Below, in pieces: positions 1 through 11,999 of a stretch of DNA of 64,000 bases. Source of the DNA: Panorpa germanica (lineage: Eukaryota; Arthropoda; Insecta; Mecoptera; Panorpidae); the NCBI GenBank assembly GCA_963678705.1, contig OY783219.1, forward strand, positions 10,788,001 to 10,852,000, read 5' to 3'. The position numbers and the translations under genes were made by a program. How positions within the stretch are numbered: the first letter of the stretch is position 1; each line of letters opens with the position of its first letter. The notes under the pieces are model-generated. The model worked only from the letters and a program-made list of their open reading frames with translations, did not search any database and had not been told where the DNA came from.

Positions 1-560
1 TTTTGAAGGTTATGCGCCTTCTTACTCAAATCTCCATGTTATTCACTTACCTAATGTCTGTATTAGTGCAACACTTAGCAGAAAAAAACGAATCATTTTA
101 AAAGAAAAAATTCTTCTCTAATACTCTGAAACCGATCTAGTAAACCTTAAACTTTGCAATCAACTAATCATTTTTTAATTAAGAAATTACACGTAACTAA
201 TTTAAGTATCTTATTTTAAAACGATATCTTAAGTGCTGTATTGCCCCGTACTTGAAAGATATCTACCAATTGTTTTTAATCAGTGCGGAATTAAAAATAT
301 GTTACAAAGTAATAACTTCAAGGTTATGCAATTTATGGATAGATTGCTTTATTCTTGTCTTATGTTTAATTTTTTCACCTTTAAGCAGTGACGGATTTTT
401 AGGATATTAACTGTTGGAAGATAGTTTCTGATTAAAGAATTCAGTCGCATTAGTTATATTACATTTTAACTTTATTTGCTAGTACTTGTACAAACAAAGG
501 TTTTGTTTAATTGTTGAAAGATTTTATTAATGTCTTTGCATTTATTTAATGGCAATGTAA
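1..560. other. AT-rich intergenic, nothing recognised
   Basis: I see no coding region, RNA gene or repeat with clear ends here. The stretch is AT-rich and has stops in all frames. Confidence 0.5.
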
Positions 561-569
561 CATATTTTA

Positions 570-803
570 TTTTATTTATTTAACATCAGCCCATTTCCGA
601 TGATGAATTGTATCACCAACGACCTCCTACTATATTGGTAGTATTTGTGATGCCCTTATATACGTTCCCCCCCACGCCATGTACTAAATCGATATAACGT
701 GATAACAGCCAAACTTAGAAAATATGCTTCTGATTCAGGGATCGAACCTGAAGACACAGCAGTGTTTCGTCAAGCCACAATGCTCTTGCCCACTGTGTCG
801 TCA
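570..803 (-). repeat. tRNA-derived SINE copy
   Basis: Read on the minus strand, this copy starts with a tRNA-like head containing a perfect B-box (GGTTCGATCCC, complement of 738-748). An A-box-like stretch lies upstream near 785-800. The body ends in an AAATAAATAAAAT-type tail at about 570. Related heads occur near 31.2, 36.8, 37.2, 44.8, 48.7 and 54.6 kb. The B-box is the direct evidence; the exact ends are estimated. Confidence 0.6.
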
Positions 804-822
804 AAATAGCTATATTACATAA

Positions 823-1290
823 AGTATATTACTGACGCACTTCATACACTCTAAGTACATTGGAAATAAATGCTAAACAAAGTTATGTATATTTAGTAAG
901 GTTTGTCTTACATGAAAATTACCTACTACGTAAAACAATGTTATGTAATATACAACGTTTTGTTGTGACCTATTGCATACTTTCTTGAAAAATAAATCTA
1001 CCTTTTTGTTACTTAACATATTTAAAATATCTCTCAAGAAGACGTTTTTAAGGATTATAAAATGCTGAGAAATGCTTTTAAGAATTAAAGGCTTTTAAAA
1101 TAGCTATAAAATAATGTAGTACGAGAAAATAGTAAAGTAATAATGAAGTAAGTAACTTTACATAAAGGTAAGGTAACATCCATCAACATTTATATGTAAC
1201 TGTGAATATAATTCAAGGTTAAAACATAAAATTAAAATTCAATAAAAACAGTAGTTTCCAATAATACATTTACGTCGTTTCCCATAAGGA
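823..1290. other. intergenic, nothing recognised
   Basis: AT-rich sequence between a SINE and a LINE tail. I see no gene or repeat boundary. Confidence 0.4.
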
Positions 1291-1291
1291 G

Positions 1292-1640
1292 TTTTTTTTT
1301 TATATATAGTTTCTCGGGCTTCCTAGGCACGTAGCCTTTCATCGCCCCTAATATTGTTCTGCTTCTTCTTATTATAACGTATAAGAACGACCAGAGAACA
1401 AGAATGATCTATTCATGGCTACTGCAGTTATAAATTTCGGTTTCGTAATCAAAAAGGAAGCGTCTGCGAAGTCTGTAGCACCGCCCTTTGGAGTCCATTT
1501 CTTGCCATTGTTGTATTTTTACATTGCCACAGAATGTGGTCAGGGTCATAAGCAGTTCGCATTGAATTCTTTGCTGCCTGTAAAGAAGGTTTCAGAACTT
1601 TTGGTTTTGAACCAAGAATATTTGAGGTAGCAACCAAACA
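1292..1640 (-). mobile_element. 5'-truncated LINE 3' end (family A)
   Basis: On the minus strand this encodes a decayed LINE C-terminus containing PDHILWQC, followed by a 3' UTR with the conserved GGCTACGTGCCTAGGAAGCC and a poly(A) tail (poly-T at 1292-1300). The same 3' end recurs at 9.6, 15.6, 44.2 and 48.0 kb. The Cys-His region upstream of HILWQC is disrupted in this copy. It lies about 260 bp upstream of the first exon of Try-1. Confidence 0.7.
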
Positions 1641-1854
1641 TATATTACTTGATTTTATAATAATAAATACTCGTAGAATTCATTACTAGTGCATTTTAAA
1701 AATATAATGTCAATGGTTTTATTGAATTGAAGTGATTGGAAAATCCGGAGTGCTTTATTTGTTAACTCGATAATTAATAAAACCTTTTTTAATTAATAAC
1801 TTTATCTGAAAAGTTGTTTTTTTTTAAATTGTACAATAAGTACTTGAAACTTTG

Positions 1855-1862
1855 TATAAAAG
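1855..1862 (+). promoter_or_regulatory. TATA box of Try-1
   Basis: TATAAAAG lies 46 nt before the ATG at 1901, with an initiator-like TCATTT at 1876. This spacing supports the otherwise invisible 46-nt first exon. Confidence 0.75.
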
Positions 1863-1900
1863 CCTAATGAAACAATCATTTGACGTACACTAGTTCTACA

Positions 1901-3819
1901 ATGTTCTTTGCAGTTGTGTTAACTTCCCTTGTCGCCTGCGCCTACGGTAAGTTATTTCAAATTTATTTTAATAAACATATATCTTACTTTGTCAAATTAT
2001 TCTAATTTTTGAACAAATAAATAAATTTGATTTAGTTGTAGTACAGATCGATATCTGTCTATTATAACTTAATATTTTCTCCTTTGACGGTGGAGTGGTA
2101 GCTGTAGAATAATGTATATCCCGATATTAAGTACAATACATAACATATACTATATCCAAACAAGATATTGGGGGAAGCGGGGTATTTCCGATGTTCTGAC
2201 TATATACACTTCAATCGTGCGGTATAAGATCAAATAAAAAATTACCGGTATCCGAATACTATACATGTATTGTGGAATAGGAACACCCATACCCTACAAA
2301 CAATGTTGACAAGATTCGTATTAGATTCGAACGGATTGAACCGAATCGCATTAGAATCGTATCAGATTCGGACGAAATACATATAGCTCGGACCTTAGTT
2401 CTCGAGCTGAATACGGTGTAGTGTGTTTTTATTCTATAATTCTCTCGCTATAATCTTGCAAACAAGCTTTATTAACGTCGAAAAACATAAGTTTATGTCC
2501 AAAAATATTAAATAGTAATAAAATAAAAAATATTTATGTAAAAGGTAAACTTTCTTATGTTAATTAAACACACGAAACGTATAACTGTGTTTACCGAATT
2601 ACTCGTGATTCTCATAGAATGTTTATTTAAAGAAAACTATAGAAAAGAATGCATTAAGTACATTGCATTAATGCATATTTTTCACGTAAACAATGCGTAA
2701 ATATTACATAACTGAAAATAGTCTGGTTAAAAACTTTAACAACAGCTACAAATCAGATTAGGCTAGAAACAATCCATATTCAAATATTTTTGCATTCGAG
2801 TCAGAATCTATTACGATAAAACTTATTCTTTTCTATTCAATATTTACTAAACTAAAAACCCTCTTACTCTAACGGTTAATCGAACACTATACATACTCGA
2901 ATTTCATTTTATGCAACGTTCTGTGAACTATTTTACTACGCCTTGACAAGTAAATCTACCTTTTTATGTATTAGCATACTCACTTCATCAAAATATTATT
3001 TAATACTTTCTGAAAATTATTAAGGAAACGAGACCCTTTTAGGTTAAGTTTTACTAGGTTTTGTTCCATGTTTTGTGTAACGAAATATTTATAACTGAAT
3101 TTATTTTAGGGCTGCCCGCACTAACTCCCGATGGTCGCATCGTGGGTGGTGAACCAATCGACATCTCTGAGGTGCCATGGCAAATCTCCATGGTTTACAG
3201 AGGCTACCACAGATGTGGAGGTGCAATCATTTCCGCCGACACTATTATGACCGCTGCTCATTGCTTGGATACAATTTCCGCAACCGGACTTCAAGTCAGA
3301 GCCGGTTCTTCAGACCAGACCAGCGGGGGACAAGTCGTGGACGTCGCCAGCATCTCTCTACATTCAGGATGGAATTCAAGGAACATGGATTACGACTACG
3401 CCATTATGAAACTCAAGTCAAAATTGACACTCGGAGGATCAGTTCAAACCATCCCTCTTGTTTCTTCCGGGGAAACTGTTCCAACTGGAGCTTCAGTGCT
3501 TATCACTGGATGGGGCGCACTCTCCGAAGGTGGAGCATCTCCTAGAAAGCTTCAAGGAGTTGTTGTTCCAGCTATTGATCAATCTACTTGCACAGCGCAA
3601 TACGCAGCTGCTGGAGCTTCCATCACTTCCCGCATGTTCTGCGCTGGCCTTCCAGCTGGTGGAAAAGATGCTTGCCAAGGAGATTCTGGTGGCCCAGTTG
3701 TTGTTGATGGAAAGCTTGCTGGTGTTGTTTCTTGGGGTATTGGATGCGCCCGTCCAAAACTTCCAGGAGTCTACTCACGCTTGGCTCAAGTACGTCCCTG
3801 GATCGACAGCCACTTGTAA
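1901..3819 (+). CDS. Try-1, secreted trypsin-like serine protease (2 exons)
   Basis: Secreted S1 protease that should cut after Arg or Lys, most likely a gut digestive trypsin. Exon 1 is 1901..1946 (signal peptide MFFAVVLTSLVACAYG) and exon 2 is 3110..3819. A 1163-nt GT-AG intron in phase 1 separates them, giving 251 residues. The propeptide is about 9 residues and ends in Arg25, so cleavage releases IVGG. The triad is present: His in TAAHC, Asp in DYDYAIMKL, Ser in the GDSGG motif. The Asp six residues before that Ser (KDACQGDSGG) is the S1-pocket Asp189 that sets trypsin specificity. Six cysteines fit the three disulfides usual in invertebrate trypsins. The start rests on the TATA spacing, the donor match and agreement with all paralogs. 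It is the outermost gene of the cluster; substrate and tissue are inferred. Confidence 0.92.
1947..3109 (+). other. intron of Try-1
   Basis: GTAAGT donor and TTATTTTAG acceptor. Inside, 2311-2372 is a small cluster of GATTCG-like repeats in direct and inverted orientation. I recognise no complete mobile element. Confidence 0.7.
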
Positions 3820-3911
3820 ATTTTATTAACCGCACATATTGGAATGACATTGATATTAGTGAATTTAATTTGGATTTCTTTTTTAAATATTAATTTGTAA
3901 AAATTTTGATT

Positions 3912-3917
3912 AATAAA
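3912..3917 (+). terminator. poly(A) signal of Try-1
   Basis: AATAAA 93 nt after the stop codon; the first canonical hexamer downstream. Confidence 0.6.
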
Positions 3918-4279
3918 TAGCATACTGTCATTATAATTTTGTTTTCATAATTTTCCAGGTTTCCTATGACCACGGTTCATTTTTCGCACTTTTTATTACA
4001 ATATCATTATCTACTAGAGTTTGCCACCATCGCAAGCGACAACTCATTCCATGTTCATTTTACATATAACAACAAATCATTTTTCATATAAACTAACTAA
4101 AAAATTTAGGCCGACTTTCAGCCTCGGCACAATCTGCCCTTAAATAAAATTTTTGATTTTTTTTTTTTAATAACATATTTCATTATTAAATCATCCAAAA
4201 TTTGAATGTTCTCCAAAGTTTCCTACCGGGCCCTCTAATATTCTCAATGCTCCATTTTCATCTTCTTGGCTAATTGGAC

Positions 4280-4645
4280 GACGATCTGAACTAAACATTA
4301 AAAACAAGCTGCTCATATATAAACAAGTGCTAAAGCCAGTGTGGACGTATGCAGTGCAACTCTGAGGTTGCACCAAGAAATCGAACATTAAAGAAATACA
4401 AACGTTCCAAAATAAAGTTCTGCGAGGAATAGTTAATGCACCGTGGTATTTGGCACCGCAATGACGACATACATAGAGACCTCAAGATTAACACAGTCGG
4501 AGAAGAAATCAAATCTATAGCAACGAAGCACGAATTGAGACTTCGTAATCACGAAAACATCGCCGTGACACTAATGTTGCTTGTTAGTAATGATGTTCGA
4601 AGACTTCCCAGGACTAAATCCACGGAACAAGTAATCTAATTATGT
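4280..4645 (+). pseudogene. Jockey-type LINE reverse transcriptase C-terminus, decayed
   Basis: Plus-strand conceptual translation gives KPVWTYAVQL, a stop, GCTKKSNIKEIQTFQNKVLR, and further stops. This is the C-terminal region just after the reverse transcriptase of Jockey-clade LINEs. It has several stops and no poly(A) end. Related fragments lie at 11.5 and 51.3 kb. Confidence 0.7.
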
Positions 4646-5169
4646 AGAATTGTTCATTGGAGGAATATCGACCACACCGTGTAATTACTGAAATGTAAGC
4701 CAATATATAAGTATATCTATACTTAGTTATAGTATTATAGCCAATAAAAAAAAAATAATTTAAAAAATTCAACATTATTTATATTTTGAAATTAGATTCA
4801 ATTAATTGAATTGAATTTTAAAGATATATAACTTAGCGCCTGATCATTATGCTATAACTATTACAAATCTTGAATCTAAACAAATATTAAATTAATAAAT
4901 CAAGATTACAAAGAAGGACACAGCGGGCAGTTTTAGTAATTGCCGTTCTTTAAAAAGTCGACGACTGGGGATTGAACAATCTTTCTCTTTGACAAATGTA
5001 TACGAATAAAAGTAAGCATTGGCTATATTGAACAACACGTGAAGGAGAAGTGAAGCGTGAGAGAAGAACAAGATGATAGGTTGAGAGAGATATACATCCG
5101 GTATAATTGTAACTTTTTTATAATTTATTTGTTTATTAGTCCAACAGAGTAGAGTGTATGTTATAAACA

Positions 5170-5765
5170 AATTAAATAAAAAAAATATGTAAAAGGTAAT
5201 AAGGGAGAAGAATATTGTGCAGTGTGCAAAGGGAGACAGTAAAGGGAAGAGGAGGATGGCGAAAATAAAGAAAAGGAACGAGGAAAGAGAAGATACGGTA
5301 GAGTAGCAGTGATTTTAATCAAAAGTGATGTCTAATGAAACCATACGAACACCTAGTTGCCATTCCAAACCACAATGTGTTGCGGAGGGAATATTTTGCC
5401 TAGTATCAACTCAATGGTCGGACAAAAGAAACAGAGTAATAGTTGAAAAAGGCGGGAGAAGTGAAAATAAAGACAGAAGGGAAGAAGGATAGTGAAAAAA
5501 TAATAGAGGGTTTTTTGAGAGGAGACAAAGAAGACAAGAGATGAGGAAACGGTTAGAATGAAGGAGTACTATGGAAAATGAAGAGAGAGGGGTCAAGAGA
5601 AGAACAAGCAGAAAATACTTCTGAAAGTAATAATAAACTAGATTTTTTAAAGTTTATTTGTAAGTTTGAATTTAAGAATGAAATGTACTAAGAAATATAA
5701 TAATGTAATGCAAAGCCGAAAAGCACATAATTAACATAATAAATAGAGAATATAAAAAAATATAT
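5170..5765 (+). mobile_element. LINE 3' end (family C)
   Basis: A purine-rich stretch ending in CAAAGCCGAAAAGCACATAA and an A-rich tail. It matches 31.6-32.0 kb over several hundred bases, and its end resembles the minus-strand copy at 21.7-22.1 kb. The left limit is uncertain; similar sequence may start near 4920. Confidence 0.5.
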
Positions 5766-6130
5766 TACTATTTAATTATTAAAAGACAAGCCAACAAAAG
5801 CTTATTAAGTAAATTATTAGAAATCATAATTATTATATCTCGACTATATCTCATTTATATCATTAATATCAAATAAAAATTGTGTAATCACTGAAGTGGT
5901 ATTATGAAGAGGAAGCAACAATTGATCTTGTACTTTTAGATTGAGAAATTATAAGAATAGAAACGGATGTTTAGTTTAGTGAAGTGGAAACACTTGATTG
6001 TTGATGTGAGAGAAATAAATATTTGGTTGAGGTTATTCAAAAAAATTATTCAAAAATTTCAATTACTTTAATATATACTTAAAAAAAAAATTAAAAACAT
6101 TTTTTTAATTTTTTACAAATTGTTTTACAA

Positions 6131-6140
6131 TTTATTTATT
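6131..6140 (-). terminator. candidate poly(A) signal of Try-2
   Basis: The minus strand reads AATAAATAAA about 100 nt past the Try-2 stop. The region is very AT-rich, so the assignment is tentative. Confidence 0.4.
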
Positions 6141-6242
6141 TATAAAACAAAACAAAAATTTATAATAAAATAATCAAAGGCAAATCAAGATAATTAGAAA
6201 GTGGATTGAATACAAAAAAAAAATTATAATTAATATTGTGAT

Positions 6243-8993
6243 TTAGAGTTGGCTGTCAATCCAGGGACGAACTGCAGCAACGCGGGCATATACTCCTGGG
6301 AAATTTTTCCTAGCACATCCGACACCCCAAGAAACAACTCCAGCAAGTTTCGACCCAATAACAGCTGGTCCACCAGAATCTCCTTGGCAAGAATCCTTAC
6401 CTCCTTCTATAGAACCAGCACACAACATGGCGTCCGTGATTTTGAACAAAGGCTTGTAACTCTTTCTGCATTGTTCAATAGTAATACTTGGTACGGTAAC
6501 TGACTGTAGCTTCTGTGGTAAAACACCACCTTCAGTAAGTGTGCCCCATCCGCTGAGAAGAAGTGTTGATCCTTCCTTAATAGCTTCATTTGCTGCCACT
6601 AGTTTGATTACTTGAACCCCTGATCCCAAAGTCAATTTACTTCTCAATTTCAGGATAGCGAAGTCATGGTCCATTGCTGTGTCTTTACCGTACAGAGGAT
6701 GGAGTGTATATGACTTGAGTGTTATGACTTGACCGCCGGATAATACGTCGGAAGATCCTGCACGAATTGAGTAAAGACTGGCAGCTGGATTGTTCGGGAA
6801 GCAATGTGCCGCTGATAGAATAGTGTCAGCTGAAATAATGGAAGCCCCACAAGTGTGGTATCCATTCTTTCTAAGAGATACTTGCCAAGGTACTTCCGTT
6901 ATGCTGATTGGTTTACCACCCACAATGCGTCCGCCCCCATAAATTATATTTCCTTCACCAATCCCATCAAGCTGAGCTGCATTTTCAATTAAAAAACAAA
7001 ATTAATTATACTTTTAAGAACAGGCAGTGGCAGATGATAACTTATGGAATATTTCACTTGAAACTAATACATAACATAGTTTAAAAATATATAGGTAATT
7101 CATATAATTGATACATATTACACAGTAATTACGTAATTGAATAAAAAAAGAAAAAAAAAAAAAAAAAAAAAAAATCACATTGAAAAACTCTCTGAATCGC
7201 TCTCTGATAATCGACCATTTCTTTGGTCAAGGTTTACAAGTCTTTTGTAATTCAGTTATATGTATTTAACCTAGAAGACACGCGGGATATTATGTTTTAA
7301 GTTAATAACCGTTGCTGATTTAAGCGTACACATTGTTTTTAAGAAAACCTTCAAAAGAAGAAATTCAATTGTGTTAAATCACTTCTTATATCCTTATTAT
7401 ATCAACTGGTTTTGACCACAAATCTCTGAATATAGACTGTCAACTTTGAACAAATCATTCGATCCTTTTTGAGGGGTATGAACGTCCTGGAATGTAAGAG
7501 TATTCCAAGAGTACTCCGCCGTATTACAACTTAAAAATATTACTATTTTACATGCTTTGACATGAGTATATCTGTGGAGTATGTCTGTACAGTTTGTGTA
7601 TTTAATTGTTTGTGATTTATTTTGAGATATTTTTATAAGCACGCGTTTCAATAAATCTTCCTATTTGCATCTTATATTATCAAAGCAATTATAGTTCAAA
7701 TTACGAGAGTTCAGCGCCAGTTCATACTTAAAACAAGTTGTGGGGTATAAACTGCCGATTTAACTAAAAAACACTGACTCACTTATTTTTCTATAATGTA
7801 TATAGAAACGAATAAGATAAAATTCATTATCGTATTATAGATTTATACCGCTCTTTAACTTCTTTTAAGCATAAGTCGCCGCCTAATCATCGTCATTTGG
7901 ACTATAATAATATATAAGCACGGTATGTACCAAATATAATATGTTAACTGCATTTGTATGCAGATGAAATCTATTCCAAATATGTAGATACCATAGCATA
8001 AATATAATTCTTAATATCAAGTACTTTTCTAGTATCAACTTAATTTTTGTTTTTAGATTTGGAGTATTATGCAAGCAAAGGACTTATATTTTATAATTAT
8101 TTTTTATTTAAGTTCAATTTATTATTTTACTTAATGTTATTAATAAAATTTAATATAAAAAATGCAATAAACTGTACTATTTATGAATAATTTAATATAA
8201 TAATTGAAGTGTGATTTGCGGGTTGCATGCTATATGCTATAGGCGCATCCTCTAATCCCCTGACGTCCCAGAACGTCGTACGTCTCACCAGCAAATTATT
8301 AGGGACGGAAGTTTGTACTGAGTTAACAGTTTATATTCTATGGTTTGTGGTTCAGACCAGAATTCCATCTAGTTTAAGCAAATTCAAGAATAGAATTAGT
8401 TACATGACATTCCATGACGTCACTGAAATTAAAATTAAGGAAAGAAACCCAGAAATGACATACGGATGCTGTTTATTAATAAATATATACGATATTTATT
8501 TACGTTATATTTCATAACTAATTTCCCGTGTCTTTAAAGTACATGTGTTAAATTTCAAAAGTCATAGTGCTACTTATTCAAAATAGCGCCAAATTCAAAA
8601 CAATCAACTCTTATTGATTCATCCTTTATAAAGTTTAACTAGCTGGATGGAAGAAGGAGGAAAGTATATGAAAAAGAAAGTAGCAATGGGGGGAGTAGTA
8701 AGGAAATTTAGGATGTCAGTGGAAAGACTACTCTACTGAGAAGAGACAAGGAATGAAGGAGGTAGATGGTAGAGTACAGGGTTCGACAAGGAAAAGAGCG
8801 ACACGAGAAAAAGAATAAACAGTTTTGGTTGTTGAAATTGGTTTAAGTTAGCAAATTAAATAAGTTGAGTAAATAACATAAATACAATAATATTTAACTA
8901 TAATTTAAATTATATCATAATACTAGAGTCCAATAAAATCAACTTACCATTGGCGCAAACCAATAGAGCTAGAATGACTGCTAAAGAGAACAT
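6243..8993 (-). CDS. Try-2, secreted trypsin-like serine protease (2 exons)
   Basis: S1 trypsin of 259 residues. Exon 1 is 8948..8993 (signal peptide MFSLAVILALLVCAN) and exon 2 is 6243..6976. The 1971-nt GT-AG intron is in phase 1. The propeptide is the longest of the two-exon members apart from Try-9 (about 16 residues) and is unusually rich in Gly (GEGNIIYGGGR), ending in Arg32 before IVGG. The triad is present: SAAHC, DHDFAILKL and the GDSGG serine. The pocket is Asp189-Ser190 (KDSCQGDSGG) with SWG at 214-216, so Arg/Lys specificity is expected. Six cysteines pair normally. It faces away from Try-1 and towards Try-3 at its 5' side. The intron has taken in a MITE, a poly(A) run and a LINE tail without damage to the splice sites. 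Confidence 0.92.
7141..7172 (+). repeat. A-rich run
   Basis: A run of about 24 consecutive A (7150-7173) preceded by AAAAAAAGA, in the Try-2 intron. It may be the tail of an old retro-insertion, but no element body could be identified beside it. Confidence 0.5.
7691..7905. mobile_element. MITE copy 1 (terminal inverted repeats)
   Basis: Ends are inverted repeats: the left starts ATAGTTCAAATTACGAGAGT, the right read in reverse starts ATAGTCCAAATGACG. The second copy, at 60.07-60.34 kb, has better preserved ends. No coding capacity. It lies in the Try-2 intron. A TA target would suit a Tc1/mariner-type parent, which is inferred. Confidence 0.75.
8640..8900 (+). mobile_element. LINE 3' end fragment (family C-like)
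   Basis: Purine-rich sequence (GGATGGAAGAAGGAGG near 8645) closely resembling other family C tails at 15.0 and 31.7 kb. It sits at the 5' end of the Try-2 intron, close to the donor. Ends are approximate. Confidence 0.4.
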
Positions 8994-9032
8994 TATACAA
9001 GCCACTGATGAATTTCCTTATTCATCTGGATG

Positions 9033-9040
9033 GTTTTATA
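9033..9040 (-). promoter_or_regulatory. TATA box of Try-2
   Basis: Minus strand TATAAAAC 40 nt before the ATG at 8993. Confidence 0.7.
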
Positions 9041-9613
9041 TGTACAGCAAAATGATTTTTTTTGCTTCTTGGATTTTGATAAGAAACATTGTTTTCTGAA
9101 GAGACTATTGAATTAATACTTGAACTTAAAAATATTAAATTAAAAATCTTATTCTTATCTTAGAAAATTGCGCATTTATATTACCAGATTGGTATATCAA
9201 TGACGAAATAGTACTTGCACTTGAAATAAACCAGTTTAGATAGACAAAAAAATGTCCAACATTGTTAGATACTTACATTGACTTTGTCATCACATGTATT
9301 GATAATTATTAAGTAAATCTGCAAAATTAGTTACATCCCACCCCTTAAGTCAGAGGAGAAAATAAAATATAAAAATTTAATGATTTCCTAGTAAGAAAAT
9401 AACCAAACTTTATAACCGTAAAAAAGTTACATCAAAATCTATTAAGATTATCGAAATTTCTCTTATTGAAGATAAGTAACATTGCATTTATCGCTAAGTG
9501 CCTTTATTTGCACGTTTTTAAATTAAATATTACTAGGTATCGCTGTGTGTTGTCTCGTGATTTATATTTGACACATCAGTGGATTATAAATTGTGCATAA
9601 TTGTATAACCATA

Positions 9614-9975
9614 ATTTTTTTTCTATATATAATTTCTCGGGCTTCCTAGGCACGTAGCCTTTTATCGCTTCTAATAATGTTCTAGCTTAACTTTAATTTT
9701 ACTTTAACTAAACTTTGTATCCCGATAACAAAAATTATCTGTTCATAGCATTGCTGTTATAAATTTCGGTTTCTCAATAAAAAAGACGGTGTTAAAAGAA
9801 AGTGTCTGCGAAGTCTTTAGCACCGCCCTTTAAAGTCCATTTCTTGCCATTGCTGTATTTTTACATTGCCACAGAATGTGGTCAGGATCTGCCTCGTCTT
9901 CACCACATTCGCAATTATGGTTTGGAATGATTTTGCTTCTTGCTAGATATTTCATGATTCGCATGCATGATTCTA
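9614..9975 (-). mobile_element. 5'-truncated LINE 3' end (family A)
   Basis: The minus strand encodes a C-terminal zinc-knuckle-like region (CECGEDEADPDHILW) with later stops, then the family A 3' UTR and a poly-A tail (poly-T at 9614-9622). It lies 240 bp upstream of Try-3. Both flanks differ from those of the copy upstream of Try-1, so the two insertions look independent. Confidence 0.7.
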
Positions 9976-10169
9976 TTTACTATAAGACTTTATAAGATTT
10001 TATTTATATCAGCACTTGAAAAGATCACGTGAAACTAGCTAATTATCCATTAATAATTAAAAATAAATTTCAAGTTTTACACATGTTTTAATTTTAATTC
10101 TTCTAAATATTTAATTAGTTATACATTGTTGCTTATCAATCCGCATAGTTCAGAACACTTGAAATTAGG

Positions 10170-10177
10170 TATAAAAG
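10170..10177 (+). promoter_or_regulatory. TATA box of Try-3
   Basis: TATAAAAG 45 nt before the ATG at 10215. Confidence 0.75.
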
Positions 10178-10214
10178 CAGTTTGATTGTGATAGAAGTCA
10201 TCCTGTGACATACC

Positions 10215-11093
10215 ATGCTCTCTGCAGTTATAGTAGCTTCCCTTGTGGTTTGTGCCCTCGGTAAGTTGATTTTAAAAGTATAATTAATTATTTTTCGTTA
10301 ATTGATTTGATTTCGTTTTGATATGATTACTGCATTAAGTGTTACATAATTTTTAAATTTATTTTTTACACATCTAACAGGGGTACCAACTTTAAATGAT
10401 TCTGATGAAGTACTCGATGGCCGTATTGTTGGAGGTTCGAAAATCAGCATAACACAAGCCCCTTATCAAGTATCTCTTATATATCAAAACAGTCATTTCT
10501 GTGGGGGCTCCATTATCGACACAAACACTATTCTAACGGCTGCACATTGTCTTCGTCATGGTTTGCCAGCAAGTTCTTTTAGCATTCGTGCAGGATCCGC
10601 TGACCGGACAAGTGGTGGGCAAGTAATAAAAGTGAAGTCATACAAAATGCACCCTCAATATACTATAAACAATTTTAATAATGATTTTGGTGTAATGAAA
10701 CTCAGCACACCGCTGAAATATCAGTCAGGGGTGCAAGCAATTTCTATGGTAGCAGCAAATGCACCCGTCAATGAAGGAGCTGCAGTATTTGTCACTGGTT
10801 GGGGTAGATTACAAGAAAATAATCCCATTATACCAAAGGAACTTCGAGGAGTAACAGTCAACGTTATAGCTAATTCCAAATGCACATTTATTAACGCAAA
10901 AACCATGTTCTGTGCTGGAGTCTCTCAAGGAGGAAAGGATGCATGCCAAGGAGATTCTGGTGGTCCAGCTGTTATTGGGGGAAAACTTGCTGGTGTTGTT
11001 TCTTATGGAGATGGCTGTGCTAGAAAAGGATCACCTGGAGTATATGCTCGCATTGCTTCGGCTCGTTCCTGGATTAATAGCCAACTCAATTAG
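10215..11093 (+). CDS. Try-3, trypsin-like serine protease with Trp215Tyr (2 exons)
   Basis: S1 protease of 252 residues. Exon 1 is 10215..10260 (MLSAVIVASLVVCAL) and exon 2 is 10381..11093. The intron is only 120 nt, the shortest first intron of the cluster. Arg30 precedes IVGG. The triad is intact: TAAHC, NNDFGVMKL and GDSGG. Asp189 is present (KDACQGDSGG). Two features differ from every neighbour. The 214-216 segment is SYG instead of SWG, so the Trp that lines the substrate channel is replaced by Tyr. The loop between Cys168 and Cys182 is seven residues shorter than in Try-1 (CTFINAKTMFC). It should still bind Arg/Lys, but its subsite preference or inhibitor sensitivity may differ (inference). 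The reading frame is open from the acceptor, although the first ATG-like codon inside exon 2 comes late. Confidence 0.9.
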
Positions 11094-11229
11094 TCTTACT
11101 AATTCCAACATTCATTTGTTCTAATATTATCTTATATACTCGTATATTGTATTTTGGCATTTATTACTTGTTGTTTTATTTTTAATCACCTTATAAGTAT
11201 TTAATGATTACAATGTACAAGTATAGCTA

Positions 11230-11235
11230 AATAAA
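11230..11235 (+). terminator. poly(A) signal of Try-3
   Basis: AATAAA 137 nt after the stop codon. Confidence 0.55.
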
Positions 11236-11482
11236 CAGCAGAATCATTTAACTTAAGCGAAATCTAGTAATATTTACTCTATATAATCCTTTTAGCCTTG
11301 AGAATGTTTAATTTTTTTTATTTTTATTCTTATTATACCTATTATATTGTTATAACTAGTTTATATAAACTACCTAATAACATTTTTTCTAGTTAATTTA
11401 ATAATGGTAATATTTTTGAAGTCAGAGTATTAACCATTGTTGATACTCTTTTTCTGTCGGTCATCATACTAGCTCAAATGGT

Positions 11483-11830
11483 TTAGTTCTCTTTAATCTT
11501 TTTGTCAGTCCATTCGCGTGCAGCAGGTTTCACGTTGACATGTTGTTGGAGACGTTGCTCGTGCTTTCTTGCTATTTTCGTATATTCTTCAGCCACTGTA
11601 GTTACTTTGAGATCCCTATGTACGAGTATATCGCTATTGAGTACATTCACTATGTTCCTCAGAACTTTATTTTGGAAAGTGTGAATGCATATGATGTTGC
11701 TTTTCTTAGTACAGCCCCATAGCTGGATTCCATATGTCCAAACTGGTTTCAATATTTGCTTATAGAGCATAAGTGTGTTATGTATAGATAATGTGGATAT
11801 GCGTCTTATTACCCAGTACACTTTCTTATA
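11483..11830 (-). pseudogene. Jockey-type LINE reverse transcriptase C-terminus
   Basis: Minus-strand reading frame of 112 residues with KPVWTYGIQLWGC, then FQNKVLRNIVNV and VHRDLKV. These are hallmarks of the region after the reverse transcriptase of Jockey-clade LINEs. Only the C-terminal part survives; no catalytic domain lies beside it. Confidence 0.75.
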
Positions 11831-11999
11831 TCTAATTCAAATGTTTAAATGAGAAGATTTAGATAAAGAAAAATATTTTGTTCTACGATATTACTAATTC
11901 GAAGGAAGATTAAACTTGCTAGTTGCGCTATCGATAATTGAACTAAAGAAGTGTAGAAGCTATAAAATCCAGCTAGTAGCTAGATTCTATAACTGTCAG

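Noticed and set aside
721-803. A functional tRNA gene suggested by the perfect B-box
   Set aside because: No tRNA-like acceptor stem or anticodon arm can be folded, and the unit is part of a multi-copy SINE.
8227-8517. 96-residue plus-strand frame in the Try-2 intron
   Set aside because: No recognisable domain, signal or splice context; compatible with chance.
1292-10000. Family A LINEs upstream of Try-1 and Try-3 as evidence that these genes were duplicated together
   Set aside because: The sequences on both sides of the two insertions do not match, so they look like independent insertions.
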